Origin: UBA4055 sp964648295 | GTDB lineage: Bacteria; UBA4055 | Direction of reading: 5' to 3' | NCBI GenBank assembly: GCA_964648295.1 | Contig: CAZYNH010000016.1 | Coordinates: 1-53,713 of the forward strand | DNA length: 53,713 nt | In this document: piece by piece, positions 32,196 to 40,610 of the stretch | Layout: each line of letters starts with the position of its first letter | Numbering within the stretch: position 1 is the first letter of the stretch | The notes under the pieces: model-generated | The model's input: only the letters and a program-made list of their open reading frames with translations | What the model was told of the DNA's origin: nothing | The model's database searches: none | Program-made: the position numbers and the translations under genes

Positions 32196-35100
32196 ATGGC
32201 TTGTAAATATTTCATATTTTTGATTTCTGCTCTGCTGACCAGCCTGTTCTCTGAATCTTTGAGCTTTGATCTTAACGACTATACTTTTTCTCCCGATTCG
32301 CTGAATATAACTTACAAAGAAAAAACATATAAGAGCTTTACTTTCGGCGGCGTAAAGATACCTGTTACATATCATGAACTGAGATTTTCCGGACAGTACG
32401 CTACGGATATTCAGATAGTATCATACGATTCAGTACTTATTGATCCTGATATGGGAATATCCTACTTCGATCAGGATACTCTGTTTCTGGGAAACAAATT
32501 CCCCAGAAAACCCGCGAATGTAGGGGCGAGAGGCGTCAAAAGGTACGGCGGTTTCTCTGTACTCGAACTCAACCCGTTCTTTATCAGGAATGATTCCCTT
32601 TTCTTTATCACATCCCTTGAATATCAGCCTGTTAATTTCAGAAAATTCTCCGATACGGTTAAATCTCAGATTTATGAGAAGATCGACATGGTAATAATCA
32701 CATCTGACGAGTTGAAAGACAATTTCGAGCCTTATAAGATGTTCAAGTCAAGGCAGGGGCTGAAAACAATAATCAAATCTGTTGCGGAAATATACTCGGA
32801 ATACCCCGGTGATAACGATGTGATGAAGATCAGGAATTATATCAGGGACAAATATGTCTCGAACGATATAGAATATGTTTTAATAGGCGGCGGCTACAGC
32901 ATAGTACCGGTCGGAACAGCGTATCCTTTTGATTCGGCATACACTTCTTATATCCGCACGGATTCATTCTACAGCAGGCTTGACGGCGACCCGGATTCCG
33001 ACGGGAACGGTATATATTTTCAAATAAGCGACAATTCTGACCATTATGAGGATGTATATGTAGGCAGGTTCCCGGGAAATACGGAATCTGAGATTGACGC
33101 TATAATAAATAAAACCATAGCCTATTATTCACCGGACAGGAGTTACAGGGAAGGTTTCAACTCTTCAGTTTTCCTTTTGGGAATGGATGTTTTTTCCGCC
33201 GGCGACGGAAGAAAGTGGTGCAACAATGTCAGGACCGAGTTCCCGCCGCATTTTTCAATAGACTCTTTATACGAGGGGGTGTCTTCCGGTTTCGGCAGGG
33301 ACAGCATACTGTCGGCATTGAAAGCGGGTTACAACTTTTTCTACTCGCAGTCCCACGGAGATTATCATGTGATAAGACAGAGAAACAGCCTGTTCAAGAT
33401 ATGGAGCGACGATATACTGAACCTTGGGGGCGTGTCAGGTCTTTATTATGTGGCCGCATGCGAGCCGGGCAATATATCTACAGACAGCTTTTCGAGAAAA
33501 GCCATGATCAATCCGGACGGAGGCTGCGTGACCTATGTCGGCAGCGCCGCGGAGGAGTTTCCGTCAACAACAGATAATTTCAATGCTTATTTCTTTAGGC
33601 AGATCAACAGAGGCAGAACATACGGACAGAGCCTGGCTGACGCCAAGATAGTGTACGGTAATCTGTCCTCAGGAGGATACAGCCTGTACATGAGCCATAC
33701 ATATTCAATACAGGGCGATCCGTCTAATCTGCCTTTCACGGGTGTCCCGCAGAATATTGCTCTGACTGTATCACAACCTTTCCGTAAAGGAAACGGAAGC
33801 GCGGCGGCGGCTTTCAGTGTTGATCCGGCCGATACGATGTTCGTTACGATGACCGAAGGCGGCAGGATACTTGCGGCTGTCAAGACACCAGCCAAGGATT
33901 TTATCATCAGCTATGAAGGAGTTACCTCAGACTCGGTATATCTTCACTTCTACTCGCAGAGTTCATTTTTTACCACAAACGGTTATTCAACCTCTCCGGC
34001 AGATGAGATATCGTTCAGCATAACGAACATGGCCGTTCAGGACGCGAACTATTCGAAAATAGTCGAGCACGGTGAAAGCTTCGGAATGAATTTCAGGCTC
34101 GACCTTAATTCTAACCCGGCCGGTATAGACAGTCTCGTGGCGGTAGTAACCGGTACGGATCATTCAGGCGTGAACATAATTAACGGTCAGAAAAGGTTCA
34201 GGCTGCCGGCCGCCGGAAGTTATGCTAACATTGGCGCATTCTCAATGAATTTCATTTCGTCAGACCCGCTTGCTGGCGATTCTGTAGCCGTAGCGGATTT
34301 CCATATCAGGAAAAAAGACGGGACAGTTCTATATTCAGACAAAGTCCGGGTACCAGTTTCTGTTCCATATCTGAAGCTGGAATCTTATGAGCTGAAAAAC
34401 AATTCTCTAAAGCCGAAGCTGATAAACAAGAGAAAAGGGCTTATTAACACTGCCAGAATAGATATCTATGAAATAATAAGATCCTCAATTCAGGTTGATG
34501 AGCTCAGAACTGATGATAAGAGTTCCGTTACTTTGAAGAATATTACCGGATTTAAGATCGTTACAGATTCTGTAAGCTTTACTGTTGATCCCGCAAAAAA
34601 ATATAAACTGGGGATAACTGTCAACGGGGGCTATGTCTATTATTCGGACGAATTCGGTTTTTCTGACCGGACCGGGCAGAATATGATCCTTTATGCTGAT
34701 AATTCGCCGGGTTATATCAATCTTGAATGGACAAACCCGTTCTTAGATACCGGCGGTGTAAATGTCTACACTTCGGCGAGCGTGTCATTCGCAGATCCTG
34801 TATTGAAAAATTTTGAAAGGGTCAACGGTTCGAAATTTTCGTTCTCATATGCGGGGCAGGACCCTGTTTATATTCAGATAGCTTTCACAGACATTGCCGG
34901 CTATGAGTTTTACAGATCCGGAACTGTTTCCGTCGAGCCTATAGGCCTTTATGAACAGAAAACCTATAAAGTTGCGCCGTTCCAGATATATAACCCGCTA
35001 TTTATTGACGGAAAACTGATATCGAACAGCCTCTCATCATCTGTCGGCGGAATACATGCGTCGGGCGAGCTTATAAACGGCTCCGGGCTCATACACGAGG

Positions 35101-36479
35101 CCGATATTAACGGGTTCTCGCTGAATTATCAGCAGGGATCCGCTGTCGGCGATATAAATTCTGACGGCAATCTGAATATGGTCAATTACTCGTACAACAT
35201 GGGCGACAGCGTGCTCGTCAAGGTCGTCGATCTTGTTACCGGCGGCATAATAGCTCAGAGAAAGATATACGGGTATATCATGGAGAACGCCCCTGTTCTG
35301 GCCAATGCCGACGCTGACAGCGATCTCGAGATCTTTATCAGCGTGTTCAACGGGAACCTGGGGGGAACGCCCGCAAAAGGAAGCTATGTTTATATGCTGA
35401 AATATAATTCCGGAAAGCTTGATATCGTCTCAGGTTTCCCGATATACTCAAACGCAAGCGCTTATACGATCCACTCGCCTTCTTATCTTGACCCGGATAA
35501 CGACGGGAATAAAGAACTGATCTTCAATTGCGGGTCAAAGATACTGGTTTACAGGCTTCCGGGTCCTGTCAAGGTAACCGAATATACTCTTCCCAGAACG
35601 ATCCAGACCTCACTTTCATACTGCGACATTGACTCGGACGGGAAACTGGAGATACTCGCGCTGACTGAAAGTTACGGCAGCTATGGTAAGCTGTTCGCTC
35701 TAACTTTTAACGGTACCTCTCTGTCGGTTCTGTCCTATACTTCCGGAGGGATCGATCTTGATATGAAACCGAATGATTTCTATGATCTGACTCCGCCGGT
35801 CAGCTTTGCCGATATAGATGACGACGGAGATGTCGAGATAATAGCGTTGACCGCATCGAAGCTGTATGTCTTCAACAGTAACTTCACGAACTTCGGAAAT
35901 TTCCCTGCAGCTCTCGACGCAAGGGTGACAAAGAACAACTCATCAGCTCCGGCGACAGCCGACCTTAACGGAGACGGATATCTGGATATTCTTTTCATGG
36001 ATAAAAATTACAGGGTGTGGTGTTATTCAGGAGCGGACGGAAGCGTGCTTCCCGGATTTCCAGTTCAGATCAATGATATGGACAGGAACGAGATGACTTC
36101 ACCCGCAATAGCCGACCTTGACGGAGACGGAGACCTGGAATTCGCTGTCGGCACCAGGGACGGTGTAATGGTGGTCTATGATTATAAAACCAAAACATCG
36201 AACAGACCGGTATTCGCGAATTACAGAGGTGATATATACAACAGCGGCCTTTTTTCACCTCTAGTTCCTTCCGCTCCGGGCAATGTCAGGGTATCGGTGA
36301 ACGGGCAGGATATAATTTTGTCGTGGGATGCTGTTCCGGGCGTCGGATACTATACGATCTACGCTTCGGCCAACCCTTACGGGAACTTTGTGTACGTGGG
36401 TGAAACTGCGGGTACGGATTATACGGTATACAATATGACAGAGGGCAGAAAATTCTTCTATATCAAAGCTGTAAGGTAG
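32196..36479 (+). CDS. Gingipain-type C25 peptidase with FG-GAP repeats and a C-terminal FN3 domain
   Basis: Large secreted cysteine peptidase of 1427 residues. Order: signal peptide (MACKYFIFLISALLTSLFSES); propeptide-like region to about 160; C25 catalytic domain (about 165-510) with His387 in YSQSHGDYH and Cys422 in YVAACEPGN, the catalytic pair of this family; Ig-like and other beta domains; FG-GAP/VCBS-type calcium loops (DINSDGN, DPDNDGN, DIDSDGK, DIDDDGD, DLNGDGY, DLDGDGD) forming a likely beta-propeller at about 970-1340; and a fibronectin type III domain at the end (APGNVRVSVNGQDIILSWD). No typical T9SS sorting domain is present at the C-terminus, which is unusual for a cargo of this size. 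PorU, the T9SS sortase, also lacks it, but has no propeller. Confidence 0.88.
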   Translation: MACKYFIFLISALLTSLFSESLSFDLNDYTFSPDSLNITYKEKTYKSFTFGGVKIPVTYHELRFSGQYATDIQIVSYDSVLIDPDMGISYFDQDTLFLGNKFPRKPANVGARGVKRYGGFSVLELNPFFIRNDSLFFITSLEYQPVNFRKFSDTVKSQIYEKIDMVIITSDELKDNFEPYKMFKSRQGLKTIIKSVAEIYSEYPGDNDVMKIRNYIRDKYVSNDIEYVLIGGGYSIVPVGTAYPFDSAYTSYIRTDSFYSRLDGDPDSDGNGIYFQISDNSDHYEDVYVGRFPGNTESEIDAIINKTIAYYSPDRSYREGFNSSVFLLGMDVFSAGDGRKWCNNVRTEFPPHFSIDSLYEGVSSGFGRDSILSALKAGYNFFYSQSHGDYHVIRQRNSLFKIWSDDILNLGGVSGLYYVAACEPGNISTDSFSRKAMINPDGGCVTYVGSAAEEFPSTTDNFNAYFFRQINRGRTYGQSLADAKIVYGNLSSGGYSLYMSHTYSIQGDPSNLPFTGVPQNIALTVSQPFRKGNGSAAAAFSVDPADTMFVTMTEGGRILAAVKTPAKDFIISYEGVTSDSVYLHFYSQSSFFTTNGYSTSPADEISFSITNMAVQDANYSKIVEHGESFGMNFRLDLNSNPAGIDSLVAVVTGTDHSGVNIINGQKRFRLPAAGSYANIGAFSMNFISSDPLAGDSVAVADFHIRKKDGTVLYSDKVRVPVSVPYLKLESYELKNNSLKPKLINKRKGLINTARIDIYEIIRSSIQVDELRTDDKSSVTLKNITGFKIVTDSVSFTVDPAKKYKLGITVNGGYVYYSDEFGFSDRTGQNMILYADNSPGYINLEWTNPFLDTGGVNVYTSASVSFADPVLKNFERVNGSKFSFSYAGQDPVYIQIAFTDIAGYEFYRSGTVSVEPIGLYEQKTYKVAPFQIYNPLFIDGKLISNSLSSSVGGIHASGELINGSGLIHEADINGFSLNYQQGSAVGDINSDGNLNMVNYSYNMGDSVLVKVVDLVTGGIIAQRKIYGYIMENAPVLANADADSDLEIFISVFNGNLGGTPAKGSYVYMLKYNSGKLDIVSGFPIYSNASAYTIHSPSYLDPDNDGNKELIFNCGSKILVYRLPGPVKVTEYTLPRTIQTSLSYCDIDSDGKLEILALTESYGSYGKLFALTFNGTSLSVLSYTSGGIDLDMKPNDFYDLTPPVSFADIDDDGDVEIIALTASKLYVFNSNFTNFGNFPAALDARVTKNNSSAPATADLNGDGYLDILFMDKNYRVWCYSGADGSVLPGFPVQINDMDRNEMTSPAIADLDGDGDLEFAVGTRDGVMVVYDYKTKTSNRPVFANYRGDIYNSGLFSPLVPSAPGNVRVSVNGQDIILSWDAVPGVGYYTIYASANPYGNFVYVGETAGTDYTVYNMTEGRKFFYIKAVR

Positions 36480-36482
36480 GAT

Positions 36483-37736
36483 TTGAAAAAGAAAATTCTA
36501 ATATTTCTGGCAGCAGTAGTGTCAGTGCTCAATGCGGACGATATACTGATCCCGATGGACTATTCCCAGACTGACCATCTGAAATCCTACGGCCTCGCAT
36601 ACTGGGCAATAGAGAAAGGGGCCAAGGTCGAATGGATGCTGAACTACAGGGGCGGATCGTTCAGGATTGAAGGCTATGAAAAGGTTATTGAGGAAGCACT
36701 GTTAAGAGGTGTCCACTATGAGATCATCAGCAATTCGGATTACGCGGGAATACTTGCGGAGACAGCCAATATCAACGCCGATGTTATAGAGCTTGACAAA
36801 GCTCCAAGAGTGGCTGTATATACTCCGCAGGGAAAATTCCCGTGGGATGACGCCGTCACGCTGGCTCTTACATATGCCGAGATACCATACGAGACGCTCT
36901 GGGACAGGGAGGTATTGAGAGGCGATCTGTCAAAATACGACTGGCTCCACCTTCATCACGAGGATTTTACGGGGCAGTACGGCAAGTTCTATGCGTCATA
37001 CAGTAACAGCGAGTGGTATTCAGACCAGCAGATGAAGCAGGAAAAAGAGGCCAGGGATCTGGGATTTTCCAAGGTGTCGGCGCTTAAACTCACGGTAGCT
37101 ATAAGGATAAAGCAGTTCGTGATGGACGGCGGTTTCATGTTCGCCATGTGCAGCGCCACTGATACTTTTGATATAGCACTCGCCTCCGCGGGAACTGATA
37201 TATGCGAGTCCATGTTCGACGGGGATCCGGCCGACAGGTCGGCGCAGTCAAAGCTGAATTATGATCACTGCATTGCATTTCGCGATTTTAAGCTGGAAAT
37301 GAATCCCTATGTCTATGAACACTCGGATATTGATATGTCCGAGGAGATAAACAGAATGATCAAAGAGGATAACGACTATTTCACGCTGTTCGATTTTTCT
37401 GCGAAATTCGACCCGATACCATCGATCCTGACGCAGAATCACACGCGGATAGTTAAAGGGTTTATGGGCCAGACGACCGCTTTCAGAAGGCAGAGGATCA
37501 AGCCCGGCGTCGTTATACTGGGCGATGTATTGAACACCGATATTGTCAAATATATCTACGCTCCATACGGAAGAGGTTTTTTTACATTTTACGGCGGGCA
37601 TGACCCGGAGGACCACAAGCATTTTGTTCTGGACCCGCCCACAGAACTCGAGCTTCACAGGAACTCGCCGGGTTACAGGCTCATATTAAACAACATACTC
37701 TTTCCCGCCACCAACAAGAAAAAGCAGAAAACATAA
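36483..37736 (+). CDS. Conserved secreted protein of unknown function
   Basis: Secreted protein of 417 residues with a signal peptide (KKKILIFLAAVVSVLNADD). From memory, homologues in FCB bacteria are often labelled asparagine synthetase B, but I see no SGG-DS ATP-pyrophosphatase loop and no N-terminal catalytic Cys, so that label looks unfounded. The body suggests an alpha/beta fold (VAVYTPQGKFPWDDAVTLAL; YDWLHLHHEDFTGQYGKFY; FVMDGGFMFAMCSATDTFD), perhaps related to class I amidotransferase-like folds, plus GRGFFTFYGGHDPEDHKHFV near the end. The start is TTG (36483), three bases after the C25 gene, with its ribosome site (AGGTAGGA) inside the previous gene's end, so the two are translationally linked. 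Confidence 0.65.
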   Translation: MKKKILIFLAAVVSVLNADDILIPMDYSQTDHLKSYGLAYWAIEKGAKVEWMLNYRGGSFRIEGYEKVIEEALLRGVHYEIISNSDYAGILAETANINADVIELDKAPRVAVYTPQGKFPWDDAVTLALTYAEIPYETLWDREVLRGDLSKYDWLHLHHEDFTGQYGKFYASYSNSEWYSDQQMKQEKEARDLGFSKVSALKLTVAIRIKQFVMDGGFMFAMCSATDTFDIALASAGTDICESMFDGDPADRSAQSKLNYDHCIAFRDFKLEMNPYVYEHSDIDMSEEINRMIKEDNDYFTLFDFSAKFDPIPSILTQNHTRIVKGFMGQTTAFRRQRIKPGVVILGDVLNTDIVKYIYAPYGRGFFTFYGGHDPEDHKHFVLDPPTELELHRNSPGYRLILNNILFPATNKKKQKT

Positions 37737-37799
37737 AAAAGTTCTTTGATTTAACCGGTAACGGTTTATATTACTCTGAATGCGATATGGAGGTAGAGC

Positions 37800-39431
37800 A
37801 TGAAGAGATATTTTCTGTTAATTCTCATTCCGGCATTATTGGCCTCAGCCCGTGAGATTTTCACCTGCCCAGTAACCGGAACTGATTCGATCCTGGTCTT
37901 TGAAGATTTTGAGTCAGGAACGGATAACTGGACACTGATCGGAAACTGGGGACTCGAAGAAGGCTCCGCAATATCCGGAACGCATTTTTTGACTGAAAGT
38001 CCCGGCGGAAATTACACTTCTGATGAAATCTCATCGGCAGTGCGGAAGAATCCGGTCAGTCTGTCGGGTTTTGACGATGCTTACATGAGCTTCTGGGTCA
38101 GGTATGATATTGAAGACGGTTTTGACTTCATGTGTTTTGAAGTATCAGACGACAACGGAGTTTATTGGGAAAGAAAAAAGACATGGACAGGAATATCTTC
38201 TGAGTGGTCAAAGGAGACCGTCTCTCTAGATTGGTATGCCGGCAAACCGCAGATGATTTTCAGGTTTATTTTCGGCTCCGATACAGGAGTTGAAGCGGAT
38301 GGTATGCATATAGATGATATAACTGTTTATGGCTACAATTATCCCAATACGGGTCCTTACATTTACTACAGCGACGCTCCTGTGAACTACGAAGGAACTC
38401 TCAATGAATTTAAGAGCGTGGTCAGTGTTGCTGATCCTGACGGTGTTGATTCAGTATGGGTGGAATATACGATAAGAGATTTCCCTGATACAGTTCATAG
38501 AATAAATGCGCTTAATACAGCCGAAAAATTCTGGGAGTTCACTATCCCTGATTATGGTCCCGGCAGTCAGATAGATTTCGTAATCAGTGCAAAAGATGCT
38601 TCAGAGGATCAGATGGAGAGCAGAACTATTGAGTATTCGTACATTAGCGGCGATCACAGAATTTACGATTCCGGTATTGTAAGTTACTACAAGCTCATTG
38701 AAGATAACCAGGCCATGGCTGTTAAGATATCCACTGAAGTTTATGCTCCTACCGGCCTTGTTTTTGTGCTGATACGGAACTATCGCGACAATGACCATGT
38801 TTCGGCCGATATGAAATTTCATGTCTGGGCCGATGATGCAGGGGTGCCCGGAGAAGATATGATTGATCCGTTTACAGTTACTCCGGAAGCTGATCCAACC
38901 AATTCATGCGCGTTTACCAGAATAGACCTGAGAAGTTATTATCTGCCGCTGGCAGGTGATTTCTGGATCGGTATATCAGCCTTCGAAGGCGGTGTTTATT
39001 CATTGATGGAAGCTCCTTATGAAGAAGGAACTGCAGCTTATGAAAGATCTTATTCAGGTTCTTGGACAGGTACGGAATGGTCATGGTCTCCGGATGTAGA
39101 TTATAACTATCATTTCAGAGCGGTCATGACTGGTGCGGACGGAATGGAGGAAGATCTGACTTTGCCTGTCCTGTCAGAACTTTTCCAGAATTATCCGAAC
39201 CCGTTCAATCCGGCGACTCAGATCAGTTACTCACTTGCGAAGGAAGGACAGGTCAAACTGTCGGTCTATAATTCGGGCGGACAGCTTGTAAAATTGCTTG
39301 TGGACGGTATGATGACGGCGGGGAATCATAAAGTGAGTTTTAATGCAGATGATCTGAACAGCGGAATATATTTCTATACGCTTCAATCCGGAAACACAAA
39401 ACTTAGCAGGAAGATGCTTCTTATAAAATAA
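37800..39431 (+). CDS. T9SS-secreted protein with jelly-roll domain and type A sorting domain
   Basis: Secreted protein of 543 residues. Signal peptide (MKRYFLLILIPALLASA), then a MAM/jelly-roll-like domain (FEDFESGTDNWTLIGNWGLE ... MHIDDITVYG, about 35-180), an Ig-like segment, and a region (about 290-450) like those found in secreted adhesins. The C-terminus is a T9SS type A sorting domain: LFQNYPNPFNPATQISYSL, then VKLSVYNSGGQLVKLLVDG, HKVSFNADDLNSGIYFYTL and a final KMLLIK. That domain directs export across the outer membrane through the type IX system and is removed by the sortase. No enzymatic motif is visible. GGAGG precedes the ATG. Confidence 0.9.
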   Translation: MKRYFLLILIPALLASAREIFTCPVTGTDSILVFEDFESGTDNWTLIGNWGLEEGSAISGTHFLTESPGGNYTSDEISSAVRKNPVSLSGFDDAYMSFWVRYDIEDGFDFMCFEVSDDNGVYWERKKTWTGISSEWSKETVSLDWYAGKPQMIFRFIFGSDTGVEADGMHIDDITVYGYNYPNTGPYIYYSDAPVNYEGTLNEFKSVVSVADPDGVDSVWVEYTIRDFPDTVHRINALNTAEKFWEFTIPDYGPGSQIDFVISAKDASEDQMESRTIEYSYISGDHRIYDSGIVSYYKLIEDNQAMAVKISTEVYAPTGLVFVLIRNYRDNDHVSADMKFHVWADDAGVPGEDMIDPFTVTPEADPTNSCAFTRIDLRSYYLPLAGDFWIGISAFEGGVYSLMEAPYEEGTAAYERSYSGSWTGTEWSWSPDVDYNYHFRAVMTGADGMEEDLTLPVLSELFQNYPNPFNPATQISYSLAKEGQVKLSVYNSGGQLVKLLVDGMMTAGNHKVSFNADDLNSGIYFYTLQSGNTKLSRKMLLIK

Positions 39432-39452
39432 AAAAGGGGCTTTTTCGCCCCT
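39425..39452 (-). terminator. Intrinsic terminator of the minus-strand seven-gene run
   Basis: On the minus strand AGGGGC (39452-39447 arm) pairs with GCCCCT (39440-39435), a GC-rich 6-bp stem with a 6-base loop, followed by a TTTTTTATTTT tract. It lies just after the stop of the FAD oxidoreductase gene and before the end of the convergent gene. Confidence 0.75.
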
Positions 39453-39459
39453 CTCGAGA

Positions 39460-40608
39460 TCATTTAAGCATCTCGCTGCCCTCGAACCTCCTGTAGAGGC
39501 TGAGCTGATCGAGTATGAAATTATATTTATCGGTCTTATTGACCAGTATCTCGGAAATTATCTTACCAAGTCCGGGTCCCAGCATAAAGCCCTGACCGCA
39601 CATACCAACCGTCAGGAACATATTTTCCAGCTCTTTAGGCCTTCCTACTATCGGGAATCCGTCCGGGGTCATAGGGTATAAACCTCTCCATGTCCTTCTT
39701 ACGCGGATGTTCTTCAGCCTCGGATGGATGTCTAATATTCTTCTTGTGATTAAAGGCAGGAACTCCGATGTGTTATCGCAGTCTTTTCCGGGTATTTTTG
39801 GTTCGGGTGTCACGCAGAAAATTATCTGGCCGCCCTCGTTCTGATAATAATAGAAATTTGCGCTCTGGCTGTCGCTCCTGAGGTCAACGACCATCGGCCG
39901 GAAGAAATATTTAACCGGCTCTGTAACTCCGGCTTCGTGCGAGTCGGAATAAACAGGCAGGTCAAGCCCGCACATCGCTCCCAGCTCTCTCGCATCGCCG
40001 CCCGAGGCATTGATGAATATATCCGCGGATATTTCCTGCCTGTCAGTTTTAACAGATGTGATCTTTCCGTTATTCATCTCAAATCCTTTCACCTCTTCAT
40101 CAAAGAAGAATGTGGTGCCGGCTTTGGATGACATTCTGTAATAGGCGCCGGCGGTTTTTAACGGCGAGGCTGATCCGTCCTGCGGGGAAAAAGTTCCTCC
40201 CCTGAGCCCGTCCATGTTGATACCGGGCACGAGTTCTCTGATCTTTTCGGGACTTATCCAGTCAATGTTCAGTCCGTAGCTTTTCTGTTTGACAAGAAGC
40301 TCCTTAATAACTTTTTCTCTCGATTCCTCATATATCGGGTACAGATATCCGCCCTCGACCCAGTCTATGCTGAACCCGTGGCCTTCCTCCATATCTCTTA
40401 CAAGCTCGATGCTCATTTGACATATCTTTATTTTTGCAGGATCGGAGTGTGTCGCTCTTATGCCTCCAATAGCCGCCCTGTTCTGGCCTCTACCGTATGA
40501 ATGCTCTTTTTCGATTACCGCTACATCCTGGCCTTTCACGGAGAGATAATAGCTGAGAGGAAGTCCTACGCTCCCGGCTCCGATTATGACCGTATCAAAA
40601 TGTTTCAT
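39460..40608 (-). CDS. FAD-dependent amino-acid oxidoreductase (DAO family, beta-type subunit)
   Basis: Flavoprotein of 382 residues from the D-amino-acid oxidase family, the catalytic subunit type found in sarcosine, proline, hydroxyproline and opine dehydrogenases. Visible: VIIGAGSVGLPLSYYLSVKG for FAD binding, RAAIGGIRATHSDPAKI near the flavin, and the C-terminal GLYPMTPDGFPIVGRP and GMCGQGFMLGPGLGKIISE. The longer frame to 40740 overlaps the partner gene; ATG 40608 has AGAGGAAAA in front and leaves 2 bases after the partner's stop, so it is the start. It most likely forms a complex with the 688-residue flavoprotein upstream. The substrate is unknown; a secondary amine amino acid is likely. 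Confidence 0.88.
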   Translation of the reverse strand: MKHFDTVIIGAGSVGLPLSYYLSVKGQDVAVIEKEHSYGRGQNRAAIGGIRATHSDPAKIKICQMSIELVRDMEEGHGFSIDWVEGGYLYPIYEESREKVIKELLVKQKSYGLNIDWISPEKIRELVPGINMDGLRGGTFSPQDGSASPLKTAGAYYRMSSKAGTTFFFDEEVKGFEMNNGKITSVKTDRQEISADIFINASGGDARELGAMCGLDLPVYSDSHEAGVTEPVKYFFRPMVVDLRSDSQSANFYYYQNEGGQIIFCVTPEPKIPGKDCDNTSEFLPLITRRILDIHPRLKNIRVRRTWRGLYPMTPDGFPIVGRPKELENMFLTVGMCGQGFMLGPGLGKIISEILVNKTDKYNFILDQLSLYRRFEGSEMLK

Positions 40609-40610
40609 TT

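Noticed and set aside
36483..37736. Asparagine synthetase B
   Set aside because: No ATP-pyrophosphatase loop, no N-terminal nucleophilic Cys, and a signal peptide is present.
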